From Polyangiaceae bacterium (GTDB lineage: Bacteria; Myxococcota_A; Polyangia; Polyangiales; Polyangiaceae), in assembly GCA_022842465.1 (NCBI GenBank), contig JALHPN010000015.1, positions 1-64,000 of the forward strand: 64,000 nucleotides of DNA, in the 5' to 3' direction. Positions within the stretch are counted from its first letter, which is position 1; every line of letters starts with the position of its first letter. Positions 25,955 to 34,412 of the stretch are shown here, piece after piece. The notes below the pieces were generated by a model. The model searched no databases. It saw nothing but the letters and a program-made list of their open reading frames with translations, and was not told the DNA's origin. A program made the translations under genes and the position numbers.

Positions 25955-28039
25955 TCACGCGACGGCGTGACGCGCCTGACGTGCCCTCATCTCGGCGAGC
26001 GACGCGTCATCCGTCGCCGTGCCGAGGAGTCGCATCTCGGCGCGCGCCTCGGTCCCCGACTCGGCGTCCTTCGCGCGCACCTTCAGGATGCCGTCGGGGT
26101 CGAGCTCGAACGTGACCGCGACCTTCACCTCCCCGCGGCGCGCCGCGCGGAGGCCGGAGAGCTCGACCACTCCGAGGTAGGTGTTCTCCTTGAAGCGCGC
26201 GGACTCGCCCTGCGCGACGCGCACCGTCACGGTCGTCTGGCGATCCGAGGCGGTGAGGAACGAGCGCGTCTTCTCGCAGGGAACAGGGGTGTTCGCGTCG
26301 ATCACGGCGTCGCAGTATCCGCCGACCGTCTCGACCCGGAGGCTCAGCGGCGTGACGTCGATGAGGAGCGGCGCATCCTCCTTCGTCGCGACCGCGCTCC
26401 CGCGGGCGTAGTCGGCCGCGCTCGGAGCGAGGCGGCCGACGTCGTCGAGCTCGAGGGTGAAGGCCGCGCTCCCCTCGTCGACACGCCCGCGGCCTTGGGC
26501 GGCGAGCTCCTCGGAGGACGGCGGCGCCGGGACGATCGCCGTGCCGGGGCCTTCGAGATCGAGCTCCGACCGACGCGCGCCCGTCGCCGGCACTGCGGCC
26601 GGGGGCGGGACGATGATCGGAACCGACTCCTCCGGCGGCATCCCCGCGGGCGGCGGCGAGAAGGTGATGACGGCGGCGGACTTCGAGAACGCGCCGAAGC
26701 CCGGCGGCGAGGGAGGCGCATCTTCGGCACCCAGCCCCGGCGGCGGCGCGGGGATCGCCACCGCGCGCGCGCCCTTCGGCGGCGGAGGCTTGCCTGGGCG
26801 ACCCGGGGCCGCCGCGGGCGGAGGCCCTGGCGGCGTGAACCCTTCGGGCGTCGTGATCGGCCTGACCATCGGCGCGCCTTCGCGCTTCTTCGGCTTCGCG
26901 CGGTTCAGGGCGTGCGCCTGGATCGCGGCGCCGAGCGCCACGACCTCGTCCGGGTTCACCTTGTCGTGAGCAGGCTTGCCGAACACCTGCTGCACGAGCC
27001 GCCCGACGAGCGGCATGCGCGTCGAGCCGCCGACGAGGATGACGCGGTCGAACGAGCTCGGCGAGAGCCCGATGATCTCGATCGACTGCTTCACGACGCC
27101 GATGGTGCGCTCGACGAGCGGGAGGACGAGGCGCTCGAGCTCTGGCCGCGAGAACAGGAACGGCATCGTGATCGGCATCCCGTCGGCGCCGTAGCCTATG
27201 TCTCCGATCTGGTGCGTCACGCGCTCCTCGACGGAGAGCGCCTTCTTCACGTCCTCCGCGATGAACTTCAGGCGCGCCATCGCGGTGGGATTCGTGCGAG
27301 GGTCGAGGTTGAAGCGCCTCGTGATCTCGACCGCGATGCGCTCCGCGAGGATCCGATCGAGGTCGTCCCCGCCGAGCGCGGTGTCGCCGGCGGTCGCGAG
27401 GACCTCGAAGACGTTGCCGGTCAGATCGAGCAGGGTGACGTCGAAGGTGCCGCCGCCGAGGTCGTAGACGGCGATCTTCTCGGCCTTCGCGATCGACTGA
27501 CCGTAGGCGAGCGCCGCGGCGGTCGGTTCGTTGAGGATGCGCATCACGTCGAGCCCCGCGAGCTTCCCCGCGATCTTCGTCGACGCACGCTGGAGATCGT
27601 TGAAGTTCGCGGGGACGGTGATGACGGCGCGATCGACGGTCGTCTGGAGCGACGCCTCCGCGATCGCCTTCGCGCGGCGAAGGACGAAGGCGCTGATCTC
27701 CGGGAGCGCGTAGTCGACACCTCGCGCGTGGACCATCGTGCTCTGTTTCGAGCCCGGGACGAGCTCGAACGGGAACCGCCCGCGCGCGGCCGTCACCTCC
27801 TCGGAGTCGTACGCCCGTCCGATGAGAGGCTTGATCGAGTAGATGGTGTTCTCGGGGTCGATGAGCCGGCGCTCGCGCGCGCCGTCGCCGACGAGCACCG
27901 TCCCGCTCGGGTGGAACGAGACCACCGACGGGAGGAGCCGGCGGCCTTGCTCGTCCGCGAGGGTCGTCGCGACGCCGTCGACCACGGCGGCCACCGCCGT
28001 GTTCGTCGTGCCGAGGTCGATCCCGATCGCGACGCTCAT
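25955..28039 (-). CDS. Hsp70-family chaperone with long Pro-rich linker
   Basis: The 694-residue DnaK-like protein has an intact ATPase domain (1-385): phosphate-1 IGIDLGTTNTAVA, phosphate-2 VYDLGGGTFDVTLLDL, adenosine motif ILVGGSTRMPLV. The usual short interdomain linker is replaced by about 160 Pro/Ala/Gly-rich residues (about 388-550). A substrate-binding beta domain follows (DVTPLSLRVETVGG, about 565-680). The C-terminal helical lid is nearly absent. It resembles the non-housekeeping Hsp70s of myxobacteria rather than canonical dnaK, so I give no symbol. The J-domain gene follows directly. Confidence 0.92.
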   Translation of the reverse strand: MSVAIGIDLGTTNTAVAAVVDGVATTLADEQGRRLLPSVVSFHPSGTVLVGDGARERRLIDPENTIYSIKPLIGRAYDSEEVTAARGRFPFELVPGSKQSTMVHARGVDYALPEISAFVLRRAKAIAEASLQTTVDRAVITVPANFNDLQRASTKIAGKLAGLDVMRILNEPTAAALAYGQSIAKAEKIAVYDLGGGTFDVTLLDLTGNVFEVLATAGDTALGGDDLDRILAERIAVEITRRFNLDPRTNPTAMARLKFIAEDVKKALSVEERVTHQIGDIGYGADGMPITMPFLFSRPELERLVLPLVERTIGVVKQSIEIIGLSPSSFDRVILVGGSTRMPLVGRLVQQVFGKPAHDKVNPDEVVALGAAIQAHALNRAKPKKREGAPMVRPITTPEGFTPPGPPPAAAPGRPGKPPPPKGARAVAIPAPPPGLGAEDAPPSPPGFGAFSKSAAVITFSPPPAGMPPEESVPIIVPPPAAVPATGARRSELDLEGPGTAIVPAPPSSEELAAQGRGRVDEGSAAFTLELDDVGRLAPSAADYARGSAVATKEDAPLLIDVTPLSLRVETVGGYCDAVIDANTPVPCEKTRSFLTASDRQTTVTVRVAQGESARFKENTYLGVVELSGLRAARRGEVKVAVTFELDPDGILKVRAKDAESGTEARAEMRLLGTATDDASLAEMRARQARHAVA

Positions 28040-28048
28040 CCGAGTCGG

Positions 28049-28054
28049 AGCCTA
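28049..28054 (-). promoter_or_regulatory. -10-like TAGGCT before Hsp70 gene
   Basis: On the minus strand TAGGCT ends nine bases before ATG 28039; no Shine-Dalgarno lies between. No CIRCE-type or sigma-32-like element was seen. Confidence 0.45.
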
Positions 28055-28215
28055 CCAGACCGCGCGCCCGCCAGGACGCGCGACACGGAGACGAAATGGC
28101 AACGGCAGAGGCTGACCGCAGACAGCCTGTACCGCTGGGGTCGCATCGCGCGCCGTTCCCCGCGGATTTGCAGGGCCGACGCTGCGGGCACGAGCGCTGC
28201 AGTCCGGAAAACCGC

Positions 28216-29025
28216 ATGAACGAAGGCTCGAAGGCTCGAAACCTCCCTCAGGCGATCGCCGCGCTCTTCCTCCTCGCCGTCGGCGGCGCCGCGACCTCGT
28301 CCACCCTCCACCCGGAGCGCCGACCACCGAGCGTCGCGACGCTGCGCGCGGACGTCGCTCGTGCGTGCCTCGGCCAGGCGCGATCTCGCGCGTGCGCGCC
28401 CTCGGGCGGTGCCGCCGTGCCCGTGCTCCGGCTCTTCGACCACGCGCGCGCGGAGCTTCAGCACGCGCGCGATCTCGCGACGGAGAATCACGTCGCAGAA
28501 GCGCGAGCCTCGCTCGCCCAGGTCGTCCGGGACGCGGATCGCGCGGAGGGCGGCGGCCGCTTCCTCGACCAGCTCGTCGCGACACGGCTCTACGACGCCG
28601 TGCTGGACCTCGTCGCCTCCCGACCCGACGTGTTCGAGGCCGCCTTCGTGCGCGACGCCTTCCGCGGCGTGACGCCGCCGAGCGGGCGGCGAGCCCTCGA
28701 GGTCGATACGATCGACGTGAATCGCTCCGCGCTCCAGACGCTCGAGACTGCCCCGCGCGCCGTCCGAGGCACGATGTCGGCGCTCGTGCCCTGGGTGCTC
28801 GCCGAGATGACCGCGCGCCGCGAGGAGATGGCGCCGCTCGCCGAGCGAGGGGACGTGGAAGGCTGTCGGCAGGCGGCGCGACGCGTCCTCCCGAGCCTCC
28901 TCGCGCCCGACGTCGCCTACGACGCGGCCCTGTGCGAGGCAGCCGGCCGCTTCGCGACCACCGCACACCGGATCGACCTCGCGCGCTCGCAGGCTGGTCG
29001 AGCGGTCCCGGCGCGCTTCCGATAG
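28216..29025 (+). CDS. Exported or membrane-anchored protein, unknown
   Basis: ATG 28216 (MNEGSKARNLPQAIAALFLLAVGGAAT) gives 269 residues; a frame extension to 28096 lacks a signal and was not used. One N-terminal hydrophobic segment (about 10-29) is a signal or anchor. The rest is soluble, Ala/Arg-rich and helical, with four Cys. No family recognised. It precedes a lipoprotein gene by 11 bases and the two are probably co-expressed. Confidence 0.7.
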   Translation: MNEGSKARNLPQAIAALFLLAVGGAATSSTLHPERRPPSVATLRADVARACLGQARSRACAPSGGAAVPVLRLFDHARAELQHARDLATENHVAEARASLAQVVRDADRAEGGGRFLDQLVATRLYDAVLDLVASRPDVFEAAFVRDAFRGVTPPSGRRALEVDTIDVNRSALQTLETAPRAVRGTMSALVPWVLAEMTARREEMAPLAERGDVEGCRQAARRVLPSLLAPDVAYDAALCEAAGRFATTAHRIDLARSQAGRAVPARFR

Positions 29026-29028
29026 GCT
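29023..29028 (+). promoter_or_regulatory. -10-like TAGGCT before lipoprotein gene
   Basis: TAGGCT begins in the previous gene's stop codon and ends eight bases before ATG 29037. Confidence 0.35.
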
Positions 29029-29036
29029 GGGGGGCC

Positions 29037-30131
29037 ATGCGCCGGCTCCTCGCTCTCCTCCTCCTCACGAGCGCGGCGCTCACGGGATGTCAGTCGAAGG
29101 CGACCGGATACGGCGGAAACCTGACGTTCGCGTACGCCTCGAACGTCGAGCCCGAGAACTTCGTGAAGCCGCTCGCGCCGGGGGCCAAGCTCGAGGTCGT
29201 CGCGCTGGCGAACGGCTCGGACGACGAGGAGCTCGCGATCTCGAAGGCGTGGTCCTCGAAGCCCGGCGTCCTCGTCGTCGAGTCCGTCGACGCGCGCGCG
29301 ATCGTGCTGCGCGGCATCGAGCCAGGCGTCGCGGAGGTCGAGATCACGGCGACCGACGGCGCGGGGAAGCAGGTCGTCGACAAGATGTTCTTCCACGTCG
29401 CCCGTCCGGCGACCCACGGCCTCGAGCACGCCTGCACGCGGGATGAGTCGGCGGCCTACGTCCGAGGGGCGAACGTGGACGTGTTCCACGCCCTGGCCAC
29501 GAGGGATCGTCGCCCGCTCGTCGGCTACGCGTACGTTCCGGTGGCGGTGGAGCCGCGCGACGCCCTCGAGCTCGTCTCCCAGCCGCAGGCCTCGCAGGTC
29601 TACCGCTATCGCGCGAACGCCGTCCGGGAGGGCGTGCGGGTGCGTTCGACCGTGGACGAGAGCACCCTCACCGTCACGATCGTCGACCGGGCGGAGCTGC
29701 GCGACGCGGAGCTCCACGCGCCGGAGACGATGCTCGAGGGCGAAGAGGGGTACGCGGCGGCGAGCGTCGGCTTCGGCGACGTCCCCCTGTGCAGCCAGGA
29801 CGCATTGACGAAGGCCCGGAGCCTCACGCCCGACGTCTGCGAGGTCACGGCGAAGCTCGACGACGATCCGAGCCCGGACTCCAACCGCTGGCAGCTCGCG
29901 CAGGTCCACGCGCTGAAGATGGGCCGATGCGAGATCGAGATGACGCTTCCGGAGCTCGCCGGTGGCCGCGGGGTGGTGCTCCGGGCGACGACGAAGGTCG
30001 GACGCGTCGAGTACCCGAAGGGAGCGGGCCTCGAGGGGAAGTGGCAGGGCGCGGCGCTCGTCTACCTGCTCACACGCGCCGCCGCGCTCGGGTTCGTGTT
30101 CGTCTGGACGATCCGCCGGCGCCGCCGGTGA
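29037..30131 (+). CDS. Lipoprotein with Ig-like (Big_2-like) domain
   Basis: The 364-residue product has signal peptide MRRLLALLLLTSAALTGC (lipobox LTGC, Cys18). Residues about 40-120 have the 'S-x-x-P-x-V-L-x-V ... G-I-E-P-G-V-A-E-V-x-I-T-A' pattern of bacterial Ig-like repeats. A beta-rich middle follows. The C-terminus has a hydrophobic segment ending in basic residues (VYLLTRAAALGFVFVWTIRRRRR), an unusual feature for a lipoprotein that resembles a sorting anchor. The role is unknown. Confidence 0.72.
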   Translation: MRRLLALLLLTSAALTGCQSKATGYGGNLTFAYASNVEPENFVKPLAPGAKLEVVALANGSDDEELAISKAWSSKPGVLVVESVDARAIVLRGIEPGVAEVEITATDGAGKQVVDKMFFHVARPATHGLEHACTRDESAAYVRGANVDVFHALATRDRRPLVGYAYVPVAVEPRDALELVSQPQASQVYRYRANAVREGVRVRSTVDESTLTVTIVDRAELRDAELHAPETMLEGEEGYAAASVGFGDVPLCSQDALTKARSLTPDVCEVTAKLDDDPSPDSNRWQLAQVHALKMGRCEIEMTLPELAGGRGVVLRATTKVGRVEYPKGAGLEGKWQGAALVYLLTRAAALGFVFVWTIRRRRR

Positions 30132-30938
30132 TCAGGCGAAGCCGCCGCGCCCACACGAGGCAGCGCCGGTACCGAAGACACCTTCCGCCTCGAGGCGCTC
30201 CTTGAGCTCTGCGAGCCGCATCCGAGCGACCACCGAGCTCCGGCGCTCCAGCGTCCAGTACAGGCGCTCGGCGACGCGGAGAGACACGCCCGTGTCGCCC
30301 CCGTAGAAGCCTCGCTGCGCCCAGAGCTCCAGGAGCGCGAACGCGTACCCGGTGAGCGAGTCGTCCTGCCCGATGCGATCGGCGAGGGCGTTGAGCTCGG
30401 TCTCCTTGTCCGTCGCGGCATCGAGACGGAAGAGGACGATCGCGAGGTCGGGCGCCGGCTTCGGGAGACCGCGGAGGTGGACGAGGTCCTCGGCAAAGAT
30501 CTCAGCGTCCGCCGCGATGCCGCTCTCGGCGTCGACGATCGCGCGCGCGAAGTCCTCGGGCGTCTCCAGCGACCGGACCTCGAGGAGCGAGAGGGGCAGG
30601 AATTTTCCTCCCGTCGCCCACTCCCTGTCGAATGCGGACACGACGCTGCGGACACCCGCGAGGAACGCGGTCATGCGCTCCGGATCCACCTCACCGGGCC
30701 AGAAGACGGAGGCCGACTCGTAGACGTCGACGATCGCGCCGTCTCTGCCGATCGCGCGGTACGACGTGACCAGCATCCCGCCACGTTGCTCGTGGGTCAT
30801 CACGAGCCGATGCCCCTCGCGCGTGCGCGCGTTCGCGGTCGCCTCCCGCAGTCGATCCAGGAACGACGCGCGCGCGTCCGCCTCGTGCGAGATCTTGGAG
30901 GAGAGATCGGCCTCGTGCCCGGGGAAGGTCGCCTGCAT
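30132..30938 (-). CDS. Conserved-looking cytosolic protein, unknown
   Basis: The 268-residue product has no signal or membrane segment. The first half looks like a small beta-sheet domain (RGGMLVTSYRAIGRDGAIVDVYESASVFWPGE) and the second half is helical. No catalytic motif is evident and I do not recognise the family. It is convergent with the lipoprotein gene, with no gap. Confidence 0.65.
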   Translation of the reverse strand: MQATFPGHEADLSSKISHEADARASFLDRLREATANARTREGHRLVMTHEQRGGMLVTSYRAIGRDGAIVDVYESASVFWPGEVDPERMTAFLAGVRSVVSAFDREWATGGKFLPLSLLEVRSLETPEDFARAIVDAESGIAADAEIFAEDLVHLRGLPKPAPDLAIVLFRLDAATDKETELNALADRIGQDDSLTGYAFALLELWAQRGFYGGDTGVSLRVAERLYWTLERRSSVVARMRLAELKERLEAEGVFGTGAASCGRGGFA

Positions 30939-31070
30939 GTGCAGTCCGACGCTGCACGGCGCATACCGCGAAGAATACCCACGGATCTCGCGGGACTCAC
31001 GTCACCAGGAGATCGTCCGGGATCTCGATTGGGGAAGAAGCTGCCCGGATCGGGAAGATCCCTATCCGCC

Positions 31071-32522
31071 TTACTGGCCCTGCCCCAGCGAGTAGGCCGG
31101 CGTCCCGTCGAAGAGGAAGAGGTGCTCCGTCTTCACCGGATCGAGCCCCGCGTTGCTCATGCGCATGATGAGGCTCATGACCTGCATGACGCTCACGAGC
31201 GCGCCCGGCTTGATGCTCTCGTAGCGGCAGCGCCAGTGGTCCGTGCAGAACGTCTCGGGATGGCCGTTCGGCCAGACCTTGAGGCCGCGGTTCGAGATCA
31301 TCGTGAGCTTGAGGCCGTCGCCGTTCAGCTCCTCGAGGAGCGCGCCGAGCGTGTCGGGCGCGCCGCGCCAGTGGAGGAAGACGTCGACGCCGACGCGCTC
31401 CTTCTTCGCCGGGTGCGTGGGCGTGAGGCGGCCCTCGACGGCGACGGGCGCGCCGCCCGCGTACGCGACGGGCGCGAGCTTCTCCGGCTGCTTGCCGAGC
31501 CTGTCGAGGACGGCTTTGGCGAACGCTTCGGTGCCGAGCTTCTCCTTGCTGACCTTGGGGCTGAAGATGTCGCCCGTGTGGAGGCCCTCCTCGATGGTCC
31601 GGAGCCACGCGTTGTGGATCCGCGTCGCGACCTCCCCCTGCCCGATGTGGACGAGCATCATGATGGCGCCTAGGAGGAGGCCGCTCGGGTTGGCGATCCC
31701 CTTGCCCGAGATGTCCGGCGCGGAGCCGTGGACGGCCTCGAACATCGCGCACTGGCTGCCGATGTTCGCGCTCCCGCCGAGGCCGACCGATCCCGTGACC
31801 TCGGCGGCGATGTCGCTCAGGATGTCGCCGTAGAGGTTGAGGGTGACGATGACGTCGAAGTCGGCGGGGCGCGTCGCCATCTTCGCCGCGCCGATGTCGA
31901 TGATCATGTGGTTCGCCGCGATCTCGGGGTACTCCTTGGCGACGTCGTCGAAGACGCGATGGAAGAGCCCATCGGTGATCTTCATGATGTTGTCCTTCGT
32001 CATGCACGTGACCTTCTTGCGGCCGTTCACGCGCGCGTACTCGAAGGCGTAGCGGCAGATCTTCTCGCAGCCGGGCCGCGAGACGAGCTTGAGGCACTGG
32101 TAGACCTCGTCCGACTGGCGGTGCTCGATGCCGGCGTACGTGTCCTCCTCGTTCTCGCGGACGATCACGAGGTCGACCTTCGGATGGACGCAATCGACGT
32201 ACGGGTGGTAGCTCACGCAAGGGCGTACGTTGGCATAGAGCCCGAGGGTCTTCCGAACCGTGACGTTCAGGGACTTGTAGCCGCCGCCCTGAGGCGTCGT
32301 GATGGGGCCCTTCAGGAACACCTTCGTCCGGCGGAGCGACTCCCACGCGGACGCCTCGATGCCCGAGCTCTGCCCGCGGAGGTAGACGCGCTCGCCGATC
32401 TCGATCGTCTCCGGCGCGATCTTCGCGCCGGCCGCGTCGAGGATGCGGAGCACCGCGCGCATGATCTCGGGGCCGATGCCGTCGCCCTCGGCGACGGTGA
32501 TGGGAACGCTCGCGACGGACAT
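31071..32522 (-). CDS. icd: Isocitrate dehydrogenase (NADP)
   Basis: The 483-residue enzyme oxidatively decarboxylates isocitrate to 2-oxoglutarate in the TCA cycle. It belongs to the beta-decarboxylating dehydrogenase family: VAEGDGIGPEIM at the N-terminus, substrate-site SLNVTVRK, IVRENEEDTYAGIEH, the Asp-rich NLYGDILSDIAAEVTGSVGLGGSANIG metal-binding stretch, and FEAVHGSAPDISGKGIANPSG near the cofactor. It has an extra C-terminal domain of about 140 residues, as in Thermus- and Rickettsia-type enzymes. The product feeds the nearby glutamate synthase pathway. The start is supported by TAGGGT six bases upstream. Confidence 0.93.
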   Translation of the reverse strand: MSVASVPITVAEGDGIGPEIMRAVLRILDAAGAKIAPETIEIGERVYLRGQSSGIEASAWESLRRTKVFLKGPITTPQGGGYKSLNVTVRKTLGLYANVRPCVSYHPYVDCVHPKVDLVIVRENEEDTYAGIEHRQSDEVYQCLKLVSRPGCEKICRYAFEYARVNGRKKVTCMTKDNIMKITDGLFHRVFDDVAKEYPEIAANHMIIDIGAAKMATRPADFDVIVTLNLYGDILSDIAAEVTGSVGLGGSANIGSQCAMFEAVHGSAPDISGKGIANPSGLLLGAIMMLVHIGQGEVATRIHNAWLRTIEEGLHTGDIFSPKVSKEKLGTEAFAKAVLDRLGKQPEKLAPVAYAGGAPVAVEGRLTPTHPAKKERVGVDVFLHWRGAPDTLGALLEELNGDGLKLTMISNRGLKVWPNGHPETFCTDHWRCRYESIKPGALVSVMQVMSLIMRMSNAGLDPVKTEHLFLFDGTPAYSLGQGQ

Positions 32523-32528
32523 GGTCCG

Positions 32529-32534
32529 ACCCTA
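32529..32534 (-). promoter_or_regulatory. -10-like TAGGGT before icd
   Basis: On the minus strand TAGGGT ends six bases before ATG 32522, with no Shine-Dalgarno. Confidence 0.45.
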
Positions 32535-32659
32535 CCACTTCACGCGGGGGGCGGGCTCGGCTACCAGGGCCTCCGGTGGCTCAAATGGTCGAGCTGTTGC
32601 CGTTCGCAACGGCCCCCAGGCGACGCCCCGACCCGGGCTCCGTGATCCGCCATCGCTGG

Positions 32660-32665
32660 TACGCT
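32660..32665 (+). promoter_or_regulatory. -10-like TACGCT before AgmX-like lipoprotein
   Basis: TACGCT ends seven bases before ATG 32673. Confidence 0.4.
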
Positions 32666-32672
32666 CGGACCG

Positions 32673-33461
32673 ATGATCCTCGCTCGGCCCCTCACCTCGA
32701 CGGCGCTCCTGATGCTGGTCGCATGCGGCGGGGGTGAGTCACCCCCGCCCCCGAACACGCCGGCGCACGCCGTCGCCGGACCCGTCGTCGCGACCTCGCC
32801 TTCCGCGGCGCCCTCCACCGTGCCCCCCCTCGCCGTCGAGCCCGAGACGCCGGCGGCCGTCTTCGCGCGGGTCGAGCCAGACCTCGTCGCCTGCTACGAG
32901 CAGGGCAGAAAGGCCGTTCCGAAGATGCTCTCCGGGCGTGCCACGATCAGTGTGGCCGTGAGCGGCGAGGGACGCTCGACCTGCGTCGTCGTCGGCGACG
33001 ACACGGGGCTCACGCAAGCCGTCGAGGACTGCATGAGCGACCGGCTCTCGCGCGAGACCTTCACGGCAACGGGCGCGCCGTGGACGACGGAGCTCTCGGT
33101 CGTCGTGCGAGACGGGAAGCTCGCCTCGAGCGCGGGAGCGTCGGCCGGCCCTACCCTCGCCACGCTGGAGACGCACGGGCTCCCGGACTCGGCTCATGAC
33201 GTCGTCCTGTCGCTCGTCCCACGCTTCCGCACGTGCACCGCCGACACGGGCGCCGGAGAGCAGAGCCTTCAGATCGTCCACGTCGGCGCGCGCGTGGCGA
33301 AGGACGGGCGCGTGGCCTGCGCGCTCGCGTCGGCGCCCATGCCCGTCCCCCCCAAGCTGCGCACGTGCATGGTCGACGTGCTGGCCTCCGCGGCGTTCCC
33401 GCCGCCGACCGGTCCCTTCGGGCTCGTGATGGTGCCGGTGAAGGTCCACGGGCGGAAGTAG
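32673..33461 (+). CDS. Lipoprotein with AgmX-like tandem domains
   Basis: The 262-residue product has a signal peptide with lipobox LVAC (Cys18) and a Pro/Ala-rich linker to about residue 60. Two similar modules follow: 'V-x-P-x-L-x-x-C-Y ... G-R-A-T-I-S-V-A-V-S-G-E-G ... C-M-S-x-x-L' (about 66-125) and a second copy (about 170-262) with RFRTC, GARVAKDGRV and LRTCMVDVL. This resembles the AgmX/PglI C-terminal domain (TonB-like) of myxobacterial envelope proteins. The role is unknown. Confidence 0.72.
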   Translation: MILARPLTSTALLMLVACGGGESPPPPNTPAHAVAGPVVATSPSAAPSTVPPLAVEPETPAAVFARVEPDLVACYEQGRKAVPKMLSGRATISVAVSGEGRSTCVVVGDDTGLTQAVEDCMSDRLSRETFTATGAPWTTELSVVVRDGKLASSAGASAGPTLATLETHGLPDSAHDVVLSLVPRFRTCTADTGAGEQSLQIVHVGARVAKDGRVACALASAPMPVPPKLRTCMVDVLASAAFPPPTGPFGLVMVPVKVHGRK

Positions 33462-33468
33462 GCCTCAC

Positions 33469-33486
33469 CGCCGCTTCGAGGCGGCG
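33469..33486. terminator. Hairpin after AgmX-like gene
   Basis: CGCCGC (33469-33474) and GCGGCG (33481-33486) flank a six-base loop, eight bases after the stop codon. There is no T-tract. Confidence 0.35.
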
Positions 33487-33522
33487 CCTCGGCGCACGTG
33501 GTGGCTCCGCGCGGGATCAGGC

Positions 33523-33528
33523 TAGATT
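33523..33528 (+). promoter_or_regulatory. -10-like TAGATT before methyltransferase
   Basis: TAGATT ends ten bases before ATG 33539. Confidence 0.45.
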
Positions 33529-33538
33529 GGTCGCCGCG

Positions 33539-34261
33539 ATGGTCCTCTACGACGAGCTCGGGCCCTGGTACATGCTCCTCGACCCGACCGCCGATCACGA
33601 GGCCGAGGCGACGAGCTACGTCGAGGCGCTGCGGCGTCACGTGGACGCGACGAGCCTCCTCGACCTCGGCGCCGGCGCCGGCAACAACGCCTTCTTCCTC
33701 CGACGGCACATCCCCGCCGTCACGCTGGTCGACCTCTCGCAGGCGATGCTCGATCTGAGCCGGGCCGTCGTCCCCGATGCCGAGCGCGTGTGCGCCGACA
33801 TGCGGGACGTGCGACTCGACCGGACCTTCGACGCCGTGCTCGTGCACGACGCCATCGACTACATGACGACGGAGGCGGACCTGCGCGCCGCGATCACGAC
33901 GGCGTTCGCGCACACGCGCCCCGGGGGCGCCGCGATCTTCGTGCCCGACGTCTTTCGCGAGGACTTCGAGGAGGAGACGATCCACATCGAGGGCGCGGAC
34001 GGCGCGCGCGCGCTCCGGTGCATCGAGTGGAGCTGGGACCCGGATCCCGCGGACACGACGGTCCGGACGGACTACGTGGTGGTCCTCCGCGACGGACGTG
34101 ACACGCGCGTGGTGCACGATCGGCAGACGTGCGGGCTCTTCCCGCGCGCCACCTGGACCCGTCTCCTCGAAGACGCCGGCTTCGAGGTCGGCACCTTCGC
34201 GCGGCCCCTCGACGACGGCGAGACGACCGAACAGGCGTTTCTCTGCCGACGGCCCGGGTGA
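33539..34261 (+). CDS. Class I SAM-dependent methyltransferase
   Basis: The 240-residue protein has Rossmann motif I LLDLGAGAGNN (about 40-50), an acidic end of strand 2 (VTLVDLSQAML), motif II-like CADMRDVRLDRTFDAVLVHDAIDYM, and RPGGAAIFV. A domain with WSWDPDPAD after the core probably binds the acceptor. It resembles small-molecule or ubiquinone-type methyltransferases (Methyltransf_25/11). The substrate cannot be told from sequence. It appears to be a single-gene unit. Confidence 0.9.
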   Translation: MVLYDELGPWYMLLDPTADHEAEATSYVEALRRHVDATSLLDLGAGAGNNAFFLRRHIPAVTLVDLSQAMLDLSRAVVPDAERVCADMRDVRLDRTFDAVLVHDAIDYMTTEADLRAAITTAFAHTRPGGAAIFVPDVFREDFEEETIHIEGADGARALRCIEWSWDPDPADTTVRTDYVVVLRDGRDTRVVHDRQTCGLFPRATWTRLLEDAGFEVGTFARPLDDGETTEQAFLCRRPG

Positions 34262-34412
34262 ACGGGCACGTCAACGGGCGGTAGCCAACGCATCCCAGAT
34301 GCCCGCGGGGGCGTCGGGGTACTTGCCCGCCAGGCGCCGCGGACGAGACGCGGCGGAGTCTAGGGCGCAGCGCGCCGAAGGCCAGGACCGGCGCTCCGAT
34401 CCGGAGTCTCCG
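34262..34412. other. Intergenic region
   Basis: This 151-base gap between convergent genes has no recognisable gene, long repeat or T-rich terminator. Confidence 0.4.

Noticed and set aside
28075-28115. TGGCAACGGCAGAGGC considered as a sigma-54 promoter before the 28,216 gene
   Set aside because: There is no TTGC element at the required spacing.
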